Positions 1-12,477 of a stretch of 64,000 nt of DNA are shown here, piece by piece (the stretch's first letter is position 1; every line of letters starts with the position of its first letter). Made by a program: the position numbers and the translations under genes. The notes under the pieces are model-generated. The model searched no databases, was not told the origin of the DNA, and saw only the letters and a list, made by a program, of their open reading frames with translations. The DNA comes from Nissolia schottii (taxonomy: Eukaryota; Streptophyta; Magnoliopsida; Fabales; Fabaceae): contig QANU01019038.1 of assembly GCA_003254905.1 (NCBI GenBank), positions 100,716-164,715 of the forward strand, written 5' to 3'.

Positions 1-164
1 TCTCCAAACGTCACGAGATCGCAAAATTATTATTTTTAACTAATACGATAGAGATTAAATAAATTCTTTGAATTTTATTTCGTTTTTATCTCATCTTTCC
101 TTATTAACATGTTCTTAATTATTTATTAAGCGGAATTTTAGCGAAGGAAAACTTGGGTTGTTAC
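1..164 (-). mobile_element. 5' end of a Ty3-type LTR, minus orientation (cut by window edge)
   Basis: Read on the minus strand this begins TGTAACAACCC at position 164 and runs off the window. It aligns almost base for base with the first ~180 nt of the LTR that starts at 46260 on the plus strand, including the shared GCGATCTCGTG stretch. It abuts, head to head, a plus-oriented LTR piece of the same family at 165, so the junction is a nested insertion or rearrangement. Confidence 0.75.
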
Positions 165-2575
165 ACAAACCCTAGCCAAGATTTCCCAGAGATCCCCTAA
201 CCTTAACACACCAAAATTCTCTTAAGTTCTTATAGAAATCTTGGAGAAAAATAGCCTAGAACCGGAGCTAGTAAACATCACAGCAAGGCAATAGGCTGTA
301 GAAAGCACCAGAACCGCAGCGGGACTTTAACAAGTGGGTAAACCGACTTATCCATTGTTTATGTGGTTGTGAGTTAGATAATATATGATTTTAGGATGTT
401 GTATGTGACCATGACTATATATATGTGTTGTTGATATTTTTTTGGAACTGCTGGTGTTATCTGTGACTCTGTTAGAAATTAGGAAAGCCTAAGCTGTAAA
501 TACGGTTATATCACATTTTTTATAAGAACTATATGCTGGGAATTTTATCATAAAAAACTAATGTTATTTTTTATTTCTACGCGAAAAATTGAGTGGGGAT
601 GTCAAGTTTTGTGATTTTTGGAGTCCCCGATGAATTTCTCAGTAAACAGATAGAAAACGGTGTTTTTTAGCAACAAGGGCAAAACGGGAATTTTAAGTTT
701 TGGGACTGAAAACTGGGTTGATTTTCAGAAAATATGGGTTTAGAACTATCAAAAACTTTAAGGGCAAGTCTTGAGTCCATCGGGGTTTTTGAGAACTAAA
801 ATTCTAAAGAAAACAGGGTTTTACGAGTGAAAAACAACAATTTTGGGAAAAGGCTAAAACATCAATTTCGTGAACTTAGGGTTGAAATCTAAATTTCTAA
901 GTATGAAAAATGATTTTTGAGTTATCAAAAATCTTGGGGTAAAGTCTTGGACCTCTCCGATTTCTGATCACTAATTTCTGACAAAAAGCTGATGCATGCT
1001 TTGTGACTATTGAAACAATTGCTGGATATCTGTTTGTTTATGTTTAAGAAATGTTTGAGCATGAAATTATGTTCCTTATATGCATTGAATTTGATGATGA
1101 AAGTATAGGGAGTATTCTTGAGATTGTATATGAGATATTGAACTATGTTTATCATGTATGTATGGATGCCTTGAGGTCATTGAGCTGTGTTCATCAGACG
1201 TGTATTGATGCTATGAGATATTGAATTATGTTTATGTTAATAAAGAAGAATCAAACTTAAATTCTACCGTCAGGGTCAGTACGTCCCCAAGAGTGGACAA
1301 AGTCGGTATGTCCCCAAGAGTGGACAAGGTTAATACGTTCCCAAGTGTGAACGAAGTCAGTCTATCCCCAAGTGTGGATAGGTCCCCAAGTGTGGACGAA
1401 GGCAGTATGTTCCCAAGTGTGAACAAAGTAAGTTTATCCCCAAGCGTGGATAGGTCCCTAAGTGTGGACAACATGAGTCAGTTCCCAAGTGTGAACAAAG
1501 TAAGTCTATCCCCAAGTGTGGATAGGTCCCCAAGCGTGGACAACGTGAGTCAGTCCCCAAGCGTAGACGAAGTGAGTTGTCCCCAAGCGTGGACAGGCCC
1601 CCAAGTGTGGACTAAGCGAGTTTGTCCCCAAGCATGGATAGGTCCCCAAGCGTGGACAGATCCCCAAGTGTGGACAAATTAAGTTATTCCTGATGCCCGC
1701 TGTAATATCTGGATAATGATTATAAGATGATGATTATAAAGGAACCTTATATTCTTTCATGTATATGTATGTGAAGTATGTGTGAGCTAATGTATGTGCA
1801 AGCCAAGTACAAGAAGATCCTGAAGTATGTTATAATGAGAACTTGTTCCCTAAGAGATAGGATAGAGAATAGAAGACCTAGACATGGAAAGACTAGTTTC
1901 CCCTAGTCACATAGTAATATAGGTAGCTGCTTAAAACTAGGTTGAATACTAATAACTAGTAGGGACATAGTATAATTGTGACATCTAGAGACCCCTGAGC
2001 GGCGGAATCATAATTGAGAGTAAAACGATCAGTAATGACTAAGGTTTTTTCACTGAGAACGCAGAGTTCTCACACCCATTCCTATATAGTTCTAGGTAAG
2101 CACAACAAGGACGTCAGCGCGGTACGCAGGGAAGCAGACTTGAAGAAGATGATCTAAGAAATAGGATAGTAGGGCTTGACTATAAATGTTACGACCAGCC
2201 CTTAGTTAGTATGGTTTATGTTTTACACTACTGTAAGAAGTACCTGTATGTATTAACTATGATACTACCTATGTAAATGATTGTGATTATATGTTATGGA
2301 CCACTTGTCTACTATTGTTTGACGTTGTTATGTTGGAGCAGTTATTCGTGTAGTATAAAACTTTAACGTTTGTTTTATAAATTCTATCTGACACGCGACT
2401 CATATTTTATATCGTATATATATAACGAAAAAGTTTCAAAATGGTCCATATTTTCAAGTATAGGATAATTGTGAACCTTAAAAGTATGGGCTAAAAGTAA
2501 CCCCAACCAAAGCAGATAACAACTTAATAAGCATTGTTTACGATGTACACGTGAGCAGCTAGCTAGGGTGTTTCA
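165..2575 (+). mobile_element. Ty3-type LTR, 3' portion, plus orientation
   Basis: The segment carries family landmarks in the same order as other copies in the window: the GTGGGTAAAC block near 336, the CCTGAGCGGCGGAATCAT block near 1993, the GTTCTCAC...TTCTAGG block near 2065-2095, and the terminal GCTAGCTAGGGTGTTTCA ending at 2575. The 5' part with a TATA box is missing. No coding sequence is visible; short ORFs here cross simple repeats. It also contains the minisatellite at 1281-1676. Confidence 0.65.
1281..1676. repeat. Minisatellite inside an LTR, ~18-bp unit TCCCCAAGYGTGGACAA
   Basis: About 20 imperfect units of a CCCCAAGYGTGGAYA core are spaced alternately by about 18 and 30 bases. 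Variants include CCCAAGTGTGAACAA. The array is open in both directions as short ORFs, which is expected from its composition and is not evidence of a protein. Sister LTR copies carry different simple repeats in the same general part of the LTR. Confidence 0.85.
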
Positions 2576-5157
2576 TTTGAATCCATGATTTACTCTTAGA
2601 GTCGTGTGCCACACCGGATTAGGCTAGACTAGATAAGTATTTTTTTTAGTTTACTATTGTTTAATCTAATGTTTGGCGCATACATTAAATTGAATAAACT
2701 AATTCATTAAATTAAGACTTTTATCCATCATTTTAATGAATAAGTTAATCTAGCCTATGAGGTGAGATTAGACTTGATAAGAATGTAATGAATAAGAAAT
2801 TACTGAATAATAATAATAATATTCATATTAATAATTATCATAATAATAATATTATTAATAATAAAATAAAATAAAAAATTGACATATCCTATCATGTCTT
2901 ATCCTATGTCATCTCAAAAATTATATTAAAATTTAATTATATTTTATCTTATGTCTTTATCCTATACGTCTTTATTATATCAGTCATTATCTTATTCGGC
3001 GTGTTAAACAAGCCCTTAAAGGATTCAGGGACTGGTTGTTATTTTAGTAAATTCATTGAGTTCTTATGATATATATTAAAAAAATGGTTAATATCCTATT
3101 TGTTCTCTGGACTTTACAAACTTGTCTTACTTAGTTCCTAAACTTTTTATAAAGACATGTTAGCCTCTAAATTTTGCAAACGTTGAATTCGTTGATCCCT
3201 TTGTCCACCAAGCCCTAACGACGGCTAATGTGTCAATTAAGAGTGTTGTTTTCTCTCTTCTCTCTCCTAATCAACCTCAAAATGACGTTATTTTGATGAT
3301 AAAGTTTAGGAACCAACCTGACCAAAAAAGTCTACAAAATACTTAGTCTATGTACCTCCACCACCACCATTACCCCCACCTTCAACCCACCAACACACCA
3401 CCCACACCCTCATTTCCACCACCACTACACCCTCATTCTCGCCACCACCACTCATACCTTATTCCCACTATCACCACCACCACTACAAGAGCAATCATCA
3501 TTCCCACCACCACCACTGCCGCACGCCATTGTAACCATCATCAACTTCATTTTGACTCTGCCGCCATCTTTAGCCCTTTACTACCCTAAGTTTTGTATCT
3601 AAAGAATACTTAACCCCAAATCACCATAAGCTACACGTAGTACTAACAAGCATTTTCAAGTAAGCAACAAAGTCCAAACTAATTCACTAATTCACCAATT
3701 TAGGGTATCCATCCAAGAAAAGGTAATAAAAAAATCCACCAGGAATTAGGAGAGAAAAAAAACTCCGATATCAAGCTACCCTGCTTGTGATTTATTAAGA
3801 GAGGGATTGTTTGTTTCAACCCCAAAAAAGAGTTTGTGAGCAACCGACAACTTGCTCTCCAGACACATAAAAATCTCCAATGTTAAGTTGCAAATTTTTG
3901 AAAAACTGATTGAAAATATTGCAATACAGAAAGTCCAAAAGATCTCATCCAAGTCTGAATTTGCTATCGGAGTTCAGAATTTTATTTGGCAATTTCATAG
4001 AACGTGGTTGGCACAATATATATAAGATTATGGAAAACATGGAAGAAACTGCAATGAGCAATCACTCGAAGAAAATTTTACAAGATACATAACCACAATA
4101 GGGGCTACAAAGCAAACTCATTACCTCCAGGCATTAGAGACGCAAGGTAACGTAGCACTGAAAGACAAATCCATGGTTTAAGATAATCATTACCTCAAAT
4201 AAATTAATCATTACCTCGAATAGCCCAACACCTTGTGGAGGAGGATGAGGAATAGGAGGTGTCAGTGATCATTAGGAGAGTCTGGTGGATGGAAAGATCG
4301 CGTTTACAAAATTTTAAGATCAATGGGTCTTTATTAAAAGTTTAGAGATTAAATAGAATAATGGTATAATGTTCAAAGACTAAATTAAATACTTAACTCT
4401 TAAAAAAAATGATTGGATGAAAACCAAAATAACAAATCTATATACAAATTCCGCTTTTTGGGAAAAGAGATAGGCTAAATGCTGCTTAAATATTAATAGA
4501 AAGAACAATTATGATTTATTCACTATCAATATTTAAGAAACCCTTTAAAATATCTGCTTAAGTGTGTCTAAAAAAATGTGATTAAATGGGACAAATCACA
4601 TTTTTCTTAGTATAAACCTTATGTTATTATTGAAGTCAAAGTCAAATGCCCTAAGCAATTTTTAGCATTTTTTATGGCCTGGCCAATACTTGTCATCTGG
4701 GTAGGATCTGTTCTCTCGTGAAGATGTAGGGAGGGTAGACTAGCACTTGCAAGATCTCATTTCGTGGATAAAGAAATTAGCTTACCCAGTTCATTACGTT
4801 ACGCCCAATTGTTGGGTGATATATATACATAAGATGAATTTATTATACCTTTAGACTTAAAAGTTTAATACAGTATTTATACCCCAAAAAAAGAAGAAGA
4901 AGGAAACTTGCATGACAAAAAGAACTCATTTTATAACCTTACTTTCTGATGGAAACTGACTGATATTAGAAAAGTCCAAACGAACTAAGGAAAATAAACA
5001 TCATCTAATGGCAAGTTGTTAGGAGGAAGGGTGGGCATTCAAAGCTGTTATTGACTAAATGTGATTGTGCGGATTTTTTACATGTCTAGGCCTTAATAAG
5101 TTTATAATCTTATAGTATGCTCTATTAAAAAAATTTATGAATATATGAGTGTTTTGT
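2576..5157. other. Intergenic, no gene seen
   Basis: AT-rich spacer with TAA-rich microsatellite-like sequence near 2805-2880. No ORF with recognisable protein similarity was found. Short motifs near 3090-3230 and 4310-4400 look like the ends of a degraded repeat (paired phrases about actively lost TIRs), but no boundary could be fixed. Confidence 0.5.
3346..3562. repeat. CAC/CCA low-complexity pyrimidine-rich tract
   Basis: About 200 bases dominated by CCACCAC, CACCC and TCACCACC steps. It produces a His/Pro/Thr-rich ORF of 79 codons that I regard as a composition artefact. Confidence 0.8.
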
Positions 5158-5390
5158 CTAAAATCGCCACCTCCTACGACGATTTTTAGACATTTGAATT
5201 TTTTTTATTTTTTATTTTTTTATAGTTTAAAATCGTCACAAGGGTGGCGATTTGAGTGTAGCAATTTCAGATATTTGAAATTTTTTTTATAGTCTGAAGT
5301 CACCCCTGTGACGATTTCAGACCTATTTTTGTTTTTTTTATTTTCAAATTTTTTGAAATCATCTTGAACCGTGGCAATTTCAATAATTTA
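5158..5390. repeat. Degenerate hairpin repeat of the TGAAATCGYCAC family
   Basis: Successive phrases AAATCGCCAC, GACGATTTTTAGAC, AAATCGTCAC, GGCGATTT and GACGATTTCAGAC are separated by T-rich spacers. Arms pair as imperfect inverted repeats. The same modules recur in better-preserved form at 56815-56990 and 60815-61105. Confidence 0.65.
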
Positions 5391-7122
5391 CCCTATACTT
5401 TTATAATTTTTCATTCCAACTCATACATTAAGAATTTTTTTTCTCCAAATCCACCTAAATGTCAAAACCCCCGATTGTGCCAGATCAGTGGCGTTCTAGA
5501 TGCTTGGCGGCGTATGGTCAGAGGCCAATCTTTATCTTCTTATCTGCATTCAATGGATTTTCTATTTGTACATCTAAATTTTATATTTCCATGGTTCCAT
5601 TGCTTGTCATTGTCAATCCCCATTTTTGAATGTTATATATATACGATCTCTCTATATCAAAATCAGGGCGCAAAAACGCGTATCCACTGTCATGCATTTA
5701 CTCTTTACTTTTTTGTATAAATAAAAAAGTAACATCATTTGTATATTAATCTTAGTATAGATACTAATTTTCTTTTTTATACGCCTCATAGAACTTAGAT
5801 TAATGTGTAAAAAAAGAGATTTAGTGATATGAATGTGAGTTTTATCATATTTATAAAAGAAAAACTTAGTATTTACATCAAAATTAATATTCACATGACG
5901 TTTTAGTTTCTTTTAAAGATGTTTTGTTGCACCTTTGGTTTCCCCTTTTTCCCGAGTGGGTTGAAACTTCTTACACTTTTCTTCCACGCTCGGGCCGAAT
6001 CTAGCTGCTAACATGGACCTTTTGTTCTATACATAAAGTCAAAGTCAACTATAAGCCAACGTTTGATTTAGATTTCTCTGAAACTTTTTTGGGAACGTGC
6101 CCATATTAACAACAAAAAAAAAAATCAACAAAATCATTTTTAGGTGGGAAAATATTCTTCTTAGTTCTTAGCGACTTATGAAGCATTTCAATTAAAAATA
6201 AATAAATGAGCGGCGTTGAAAGGAAAAAACACACAAACACATTTTGTGTCAAACACTTCAAGATAAAATGTTCTGTGTTTAGCTGGAAGAACTTTCATCA
6301 CTTTCAAAATGTACGAGAACATATTAAATAATTTTATTATTATACTTCCATCTTACCAATCACATACACAATGTGAGATTATCTTATTCGTTTATCCAAT
6401 ATGTTATAGACATTAACGCTTACACAACGTTTATTTATTAAGACAAAATAAAATAAACAAAAAATTTGTTTGTTTATTGAAATAAATACAAAAATTTGTC
6501 TCATGACAAAAAATTTATGTATTTTTTGTACTTTCATTTTACTGAAACATAGGAAGACAACCTTTTAGGATAAATGTGCTTTTTTTCATTAAATTAATGC
6601 AATAAGAGTATTTTAAGTCATTTGAAGTGTATTCTTTTTTCTATATTAAACCAAACAAGATATAGATACGAATACAAGACTGACTTGTATGTCTTTGTCT
6701 TTATGTCTTTGTATTTCAGTCTTGTCTTAACAACCAAACACAGCCTTAAGAACACTCATTAGATCCTCATGTTCTGCGTATTCGAAAGTATAAAAAAAAA
6801 AAGTTCGTGCTTGGTTGTGTCTATGAGTGTCTGAATTATATTCAAAAGTTTTTTGAGTTATGTTTAAGCAAAATAATATTTTAAATACTAAATAATTTAC
6901 AATAATATAGTCTCTTAGAAAATTACAAATGAAACGGTTTAGAATGCTTCATATATTTTTTAAATGATTTTAAAAGNTATAAAACTGTGGTGTATGTACG
7001 GGTGTATGCTTTTTGGGTGTACATGGAGCATTTTACTTCTGAAATTATCAAATAAACGCTCACAATTTCTAAAACAGTCAGCTGAAGTCGCATTAAAATC
7101 AGAGCACAAAATAGTACTCAAC
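5391..7122. other. Intergenic, no gene seen
   Basis: AT-rich sequence without recognisable coding similarity. Position 6977 is an undetermined base (n). Just after it, 6985-7035 matches one arm of the foldback element at 18012-18221 (GGTGTATGTA and GGGTGTACATG phrases), so a partial copy of that MITE is present. Confidence 0.5.
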
Positions 7123-7132
7123 AAATATTATA

Positions 7133-7394
7133 GGGTTAATTAAGTTTTTAACCCCTATAAAATTGAAAAGTTTGATTTTAGTCCCTCAGTGAAATTTTTA
7201 GTTATTGTAAAATTTTGAAGTTTGAATATGGTCCCTCAGTGAAATATATCTACAAACGGTCACGTCATCACCGTTAACATTAGCCATCCATAGGGACCAA
7301 AATCAAACTTCAAAATTTTACAGGGACTAAAAATTTCACTAAGGGACTAAAACCAAACTTTTTAATTTTACAGGGACTAAAAAATTAATTAACC
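7133..7394. mobile_element. Mutator-type MITE, 262 bp, with 10-bp target duplication
   Basis: A foldback element with terminal inverted repeats built on GGTTAATTAA and internal phrases of the form GTCCCT...AAAATTTT repeated in opposite orientation. It is flanked on both sides by the identical 10 bp AAATATTATA (7123-7132 and 7395-7404). A 9-11-bp duplication is typical of Mutator-like elements. No transposase is encoded. Confidence 0.85.
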
Positions 7395-7404
7395 AAATAT
7401 TATA

Positions 7405-8079
7405 ACAAATCAAAAATATCTCCAAGAAAACGGCTGACAATGATGTTGTGCGTGATATGCATACATGCCATCAATGCATATGCATATTTGATATATATAA
7501 AATAGGATTTCAAATCCCAAGTTAATAAAATCAAAATCTATTTTGATCTTCCTTTTTTTCAAATAAGATAATAATATATAAAATAATAAATAAGATAATT
7601 ATTAAACCCAATCTAATAGAGACCCTAATACAATAACATGTGCCAACCAATTTTTCTACAAATATTTCTATAAAAATATTTTTCCACATGTAAATATCCC
7701 ACTTACGTAAGCTGCCCAATAAAACAATCAAAGTCAAAAGCTTTTCCGCAAAATGAAAGAAATAAATAATAATAACTCAATTTTATATTCTGTTTAATAA
7801 TAATAATAATAATAATGTATAAGACATATTTATTTGTATTTATATTTTATTTAATTTAATAGAGATAATACAAAAAATATACTCCAACTTAAAATATTTT
7901 TATTACATTAATTTAATAAAAAATATAAAAAAAATACATTATCTTAACATAAAAGATTGTGTCCGCATCATGTCTCCGTGTCTTAACAAAATAGCATACA
8001 GAAAATACACAAGAAAAATGTCAGGCGTTTTTTTTCAATTTTTGGTGTCCAAATATTATTTTGAATATGTAACTTGTGA
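7405..8079. other. Upstream region of the receptor kinase gene
   Basis: Strongly AT-rich, with a (TAA)n tract near 7797-7817. No gene seen. A 68-codon ORF on the minus strand at 7531-7737 has no recognisable features. Confidence 0.5.
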
Positions 8080-8086
8080 TATATAA
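8080..8086 (+). promoter_or_regulatory. TATA box of the WAKL gene
   Basis: TATATAA lies 60 bases before the proposed start codon at 8146. This places transcription start near 8110. The in-frame ATG at 8092 is only six bases past the TATA box and so should lie outside the mRNA. Confidence 0.55.
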
Positions 8087-8145
8087 CGTTAATGCTACCC
8101 TGCGCTCTCTCCACACATCACCCTGACTCTTCAGTCCCCCAAAAA

Positions 8146-11100
8146 ATGGAGGCCAACCCAAACCACCTCCTCCTCTTCCTAGCAGCCCTCCTCCTCCTCT
8201 TCTCACACGCCGCTCACGTGACACCCGCCACCCTATGCCCACCCTGCGGCAACACCACCGTCCCGTTCCCCCTCAGCACCGCCCCAACCTGCGGCGACCC
8301 GTCCTACAAGATCCGCTGCACGCCATCCAAGGCCCTCGTCTTCGACACGCTCAACAACTCCTACCCGATCGAGTCCATAAGCCCCCAGTCCCAGCGCCTC
8401 GTGATCCAGCCCGCCCCGCTCGTGCGGCCCGACACGTGCGTCACCACCGACAAGATCCACGAAGGGATCAAGCTCAACAGCACCCTCCCTTTCAACATCA
8501 CCAGCTCCAACACCATCATGTACCTCAACTGCTCGCAACTGCTCCTCCAGTCCCCTCTCAACTGCTCCGCCTCGAGCCTCTGCCACACCTACATCAACGC
8601 CACGCCCTCGGCCCGGGCCTGCGGGGCCGGCCAGCTCTGCTGCACGTTCCGGGCCGGCGGCTCGAGCAACTCTTACCAGATTCGGGTCAGGGACGTGGGA
8701 TGTACCGCCTATTCGAGCTTTGTGAATTTGAACCCGGCTCTGCCCGCGAACCGGTGGCCCGAACCGGGATTGGAGATCCAGTGGCTGTCGCCCAGGGAAA
8801 CGGTGTGCGCGTCGCAGAAGGATTGCGATTCTGCCACGTCGGCTTGTGGGCCCGACGCCATCTCCGCGAATGGGATCAAGAGGTGCTTCTGTATCAACGG
8901 GCTTGTGTGGGACCCGATTCGAGGGGTTTGCGCGAAAAGTGAGCTGTAGTTGGAGCTGGTTTTCTATTCGCGCGTTTATTTAATTCTTTTTGTTTTATGA
9001 AAAATGTTTTGGGAATCGTTGACTGATGGGTTGGGGTTTGGTGTTGACTTTCTTTTGCAGGGGTTACTTGTCAGGATCCGAATGGCTGTGGCGGCTCAAC
9101 CGATAGAACTGCACTAATTGCAGGTTTGTCCTTTTGAACTTGTTTGGTTATATATTATCATATAATTAGTAAAGTATGTTAAAATTAAACTGAAAATTAA
9201 AATGTGTAATGTATGATGTGATTGAGATAGTGCTTATACATTCAGACCTCTGCACAACGTGCAACTTGCCTTTAAATTTCGCTGGCGTGTTTAAGATAGC
9301 GTCCTTTTCACATCACTTTCATATCGGATTTTTTTTTTTAAAGATAAGGTAGTTTTAATGGACAGACAGATCACAAATAGGCCTGGACGAATTTATATTA
9401 TATATAAAATAAAATTTGATCGAAAATCCTTATGAAGAAAAATTGTATTAGAGGGAAGTGATGCAGCATATGAATGGGACGTGGAAATTGACAGTTCCCT
9501 CGCCTGAAAAATCTTTGTCAATAATGAAGGCTCTATGTAGTTGAAATTTGGAAATGCTGATTAAAGCAAAGCATAACGGTCAATTCCCGAGTTTACAACT
9601 CAACAGAAGGGATCGATAATTTTCCATTGAATTAAAACGCAGGTTTTTTCTTCTTTTTTTTTTAACGATTTAGTAAAAATTTATTTGTTCCATTTTTTAG
9701 GCATGTTTAAATGTTTAACATTGCTAGTTAAAGAGTGGATCTGATTAAGCTTTTCTATTGACGGATATTTAAGAGATATCCTTTTAAAGGTGGCATAAAA
9801 AATAGCACAAACTAACATTTTAAAGTAAAACTTTTTAAGTTTTTGATGTTTTAGAAAGCGCTAGTTTCAATTTCAATTGATAATTGATCATTTTTCCTTT
9901 TAATCATCCACAGAACTCATTATTAATATATGCATGTTAACTACAACTACATGCATTTTAATGTGAATTACTTCTAATTCCATGCTAACTACAACTGTTA
10001 TGCATTTTAATGTGAATTAGTTCTAATTCTGAAGAAACCTTTTAACACCTTTACTACTCTGTAAATGAAAGTTTTCTACAACTTGTTATACAAATAATAT
10101 GTTATTTTTACTCATTTATTTTGAGAGGTTATATCATATGAGATAAGATTTCAATAGGTGTGAACTTTATTAAAATCTCATGCGATCAAATTCTAAACCC
10201 TGGTGCTTCTCTGTTCTCTTTGTCCGTGCAGGCTTAACATGCGGGATCGCAGCAGCGCTCGTCCTCGCCGCCGTCACCTTCCTCCTCTACAGGCGCCACA
10301 AGCGCATCGTGGAAGCGCAGCAGCGCCTCGCCAGAGAACGCGAGGGCATCCTCAACGCCAGCGGCGGCGGCAGGGCCGCCAAGCTCTTCACCGGCAGAGA
10401 GATCAAGAGAGCCACCAACGGCTTCTCCCTCGACCGCCTCCTCGGCTCCGGCGGCTACGGCGAGGTCTACAAGGGAACCCTCAACGACGGCACCGCCGTC
10501 GCCGTCAAGATCGCCAAGCTCGGAAACGCCAAGGGCACCGACCAGGTCCTCAACGAGGTCCGCATACTCTGCCAGGTCAACCACCGCAACCTCGTCGGCC
10601 TGCTCGGCTGCTGCGTCGAGCTCGAGCAGCCGATTCTGGTGTACGAGTTCATAGAGAACGGGACGCTCCTCGACCACTTGCAGGGCCACGTGCCCAAGGC
10701 GCGCGCGATGCTGACGTGGGCGCACAGGCTCAAGATCGCACGTGACACCGCGGAGGGCCTCGCGTACCTTCACTTCATGGCGGTTCCTCCGATCTACCAC
10801 AGAGACGTGAAGTCCAGCAACATTCTCTTGGACGTCAAATCGAACGCTAAGGTCTCCGATTTCGGGTTATCTAGGTTGGCTCAACCGGACATGAGCCACA
10901 TTTCGACGTGCGCTCAGGGGACGCTTGGGTACCTTGACCCTGAGTATTATAGGAACTATCAGCTGACCGATAAGAGTGATGTCTATAGCTTTGGAGTTGT
11001 GCTGCTGGAGCTTCTGACGGCGCAGAAGGCGATAGATTTTAATAGGGCGGCGGACGACGTGAACCTGGCGGTTTATGTGCAGCGGATGGTTGAGGAGGAG

Positions 11101-11295
11101 AGGCTGGTTGAGGTGATTGATCCGGTGCTGAAGGAGGGGGTGGGCGCGGTGGAAATGGACACGATGAAGGCGCTGGCGCTTCTGGCGTTGGGGTGCTTGG
11201 AGGAGCGGAGGCAGAACCGGCCGTCGATGAAGGAGGTGGCGGAGGAGATTGAGTATATAAATAGTATTGCCACTGCAAAGGATGTCGCGAAGTAG
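8146..11295 (+). CDS. WAKL20: Wall-associated receptor kinase-like 20 (three exons)
   Basis: A plasma-membrane receptor-like kinase expected to sense the cell wall and phosphorylate Ser/Thr. Exons: 8146-8938, 9061-9123 and 10232-11295; introns of 122 and 1108 bp have GT-AG ends and the frame is kept, giving 639 residues. Residues 1-28 form a signal peptide (hydrophobic LLLFLAALLLLF core). A Cys-rich extracellular domain follows, starting CPPCGNTTVPFPL, as in the GUB_WAK family. The membrane segment is about 287-305, then RRHK. The kinase domain has the glycine loop GSGGYGEV (357-364), Lys378, HRD at 475-477 followed by KSSN, and DFG at 495-497, so it looks active. I chose the ATG at 8146 because the upstream in-frame ATG (8092) precedes the expected transcript start and would bury the signal peptide. 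Exon 1 and the start of exon 3 are markedly GC-rich, falling toward the 3' end. Assignment to WAKL20 rather than a close WAKL paralogue is from memory of the family. Confidence 0.93.
9934..10031. repeat. 48-bp direct tandem repeat in WAKL intron 2
   Basis: Two adjacent copies of about 48-50 bp, each starting ATGYTAACTACAACT and ending GTGAATTASTTCTAATTC, differ at a handful of bases. They lie inside the 1.1-kb second intron, roughly 200 bp before the acceptor. Confidence 0.8.
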
Positions 11296-11698
11296 TTTGT
11301 GCTGGTAGAGGGACAGAATGAAGTTGTTGTGTGGATGGTCTTTGAAGTTGCGTTTGTTGTTGTGCTAGGCAGTGAAAAATTTGGAAGCTAGTTTTTGGTG
11401 AATGATACGAAAGTTCTGTTGTGAAAAAACAATTTGCAAATACAATCTTCAATCCCCCGTCTTGCTCAGGGGAAATATCAAATATTTAAGGCTTTGCAAT
11501 TGTTTTAACTTAAATGATTTATTTTGACTGATACAAATAATTATCATGGTTGGATTGCACGGAGAATGGTGTGATTTCTAAACACACTTGGTTATATATG
11601 AAACATGTCTACAAATACACCTATTACTCGCAACGGCTCAGCCACCACTCCACTTCTACATGGCATTTGAAACTTGGGAAATTTCACTAGAGTCTTTC
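11296..11698. other. 3' flank of the WAKL gene
   Basis: Probable 3' UTR and terminator region after the stop codon. Nothing else is recognisable before the hAT-like element. Confidence 0.45.
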
Positions 11699-11706
11699 AA
11701 TGCTAT

Positions 11707-12477
11707 TATGGGTGGAAATGGACTGAGTCGAGCTAGGTTTGATTTAAATAGGTTTGATATGCTTCTAAATTACTTGGCCTAACTTGTCATAGGCTTTTTT
11801 CTAAGATTTGGCCTAACCTTTTTAAAAGTTTGACTTGATCCAAAAACTTGTTTACAGGCTTACTTAAAACAAAGAAAAATAAAAACTTAGATATTGTTTG
11901 TCATTGAAACTATACGTACGATTTATTTAATTAGGTCATTAACAAAAAATACTGAAAAAATATTTTTTCAGTCATTTAAATTTAACACTGTCAAAATAAG
12001 CATAAAGGAATATGAATCATACCCGTAACTAGATAGGAAAGAAGACTAGTCTACAAAGATTGAAATGATATAACAAGAGAAAAGTATTATACAGCAGACA
12101 AAAAGATGAAACGCTAGGTGCCTAGCTTTGAGATCTAGACAAAGAGATGAAAAGTCAAAGAAGAAGGTTGGACTCTGTTTCTAGTTAAGGGATTAAGATA
12201 AATGTGAAGCAAAATGACCTTGAATATGATTAAACCATATAATAAGAATATGATAGGATTTGTTTATTCAATAACAAGGAAAGATATATTTTTATAAATA
12301 GGTCGGCTTTTTGGTCTAATAGGCTTCTTTTATTGCCTATGACTTGACTTATTTAACTAAAAAGGCTTTCTTAAAGCCTTGGCCTAACTTGTTTGTTAAA
12401 TAAATTAAGTCGAGCTAGACCTTAAATGAGTCGGGCCAAAGGCCCCAGACGGGTGGCTTGACCTATTTCCACACCTA
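11707..12477. mobile_element. Non-autonomous hAT-like element, 771 bp
   Basis: The left end TATGGGTGGAAATGG and the right end CTATTTCCACACCTA are imperfect terminal inverted repeats of the hAT type (TA...GGTGGAAATRG). Flanking 8-bp duplications are AATGCTAT (11699-11706) and GATGCTAT (12478-12485), one mismatch. Subterminal phrases GTCGAGCTAG and TTGGCCTAACTTG are repeated at both ends. No transposase ORF. Confidence 0.75.

Noticed and set aside
1221..1682. 153-codon ORF across the minisatellite
   Set aside because: Open only because the 18-bp repeat lacks stops; both strands are open and no domain is visible.
2670..3020. Possible foldback element around TTTGGCGCATAC and GGCGTGTTAAAC
   Set aside because: The inverted match is too weak and no target duplication was seen.
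3350..3589. His/Pro/Thr-rich ORF
   Set aside because: Produced by the CAC low-complexity tract.
8092..8145. Upstream in-frame ATG of the WAKL gene
   Set aside because: It lies six bases after the TATA box and would put 18 residues before a good signal peptide.
8235..8942. Long ORFs in other frames over WAKL exon 1 and exon 3
   Set aside because: Shadows caused by high third-position GC; the kinase and signal-peptide frame is clearly the real one.
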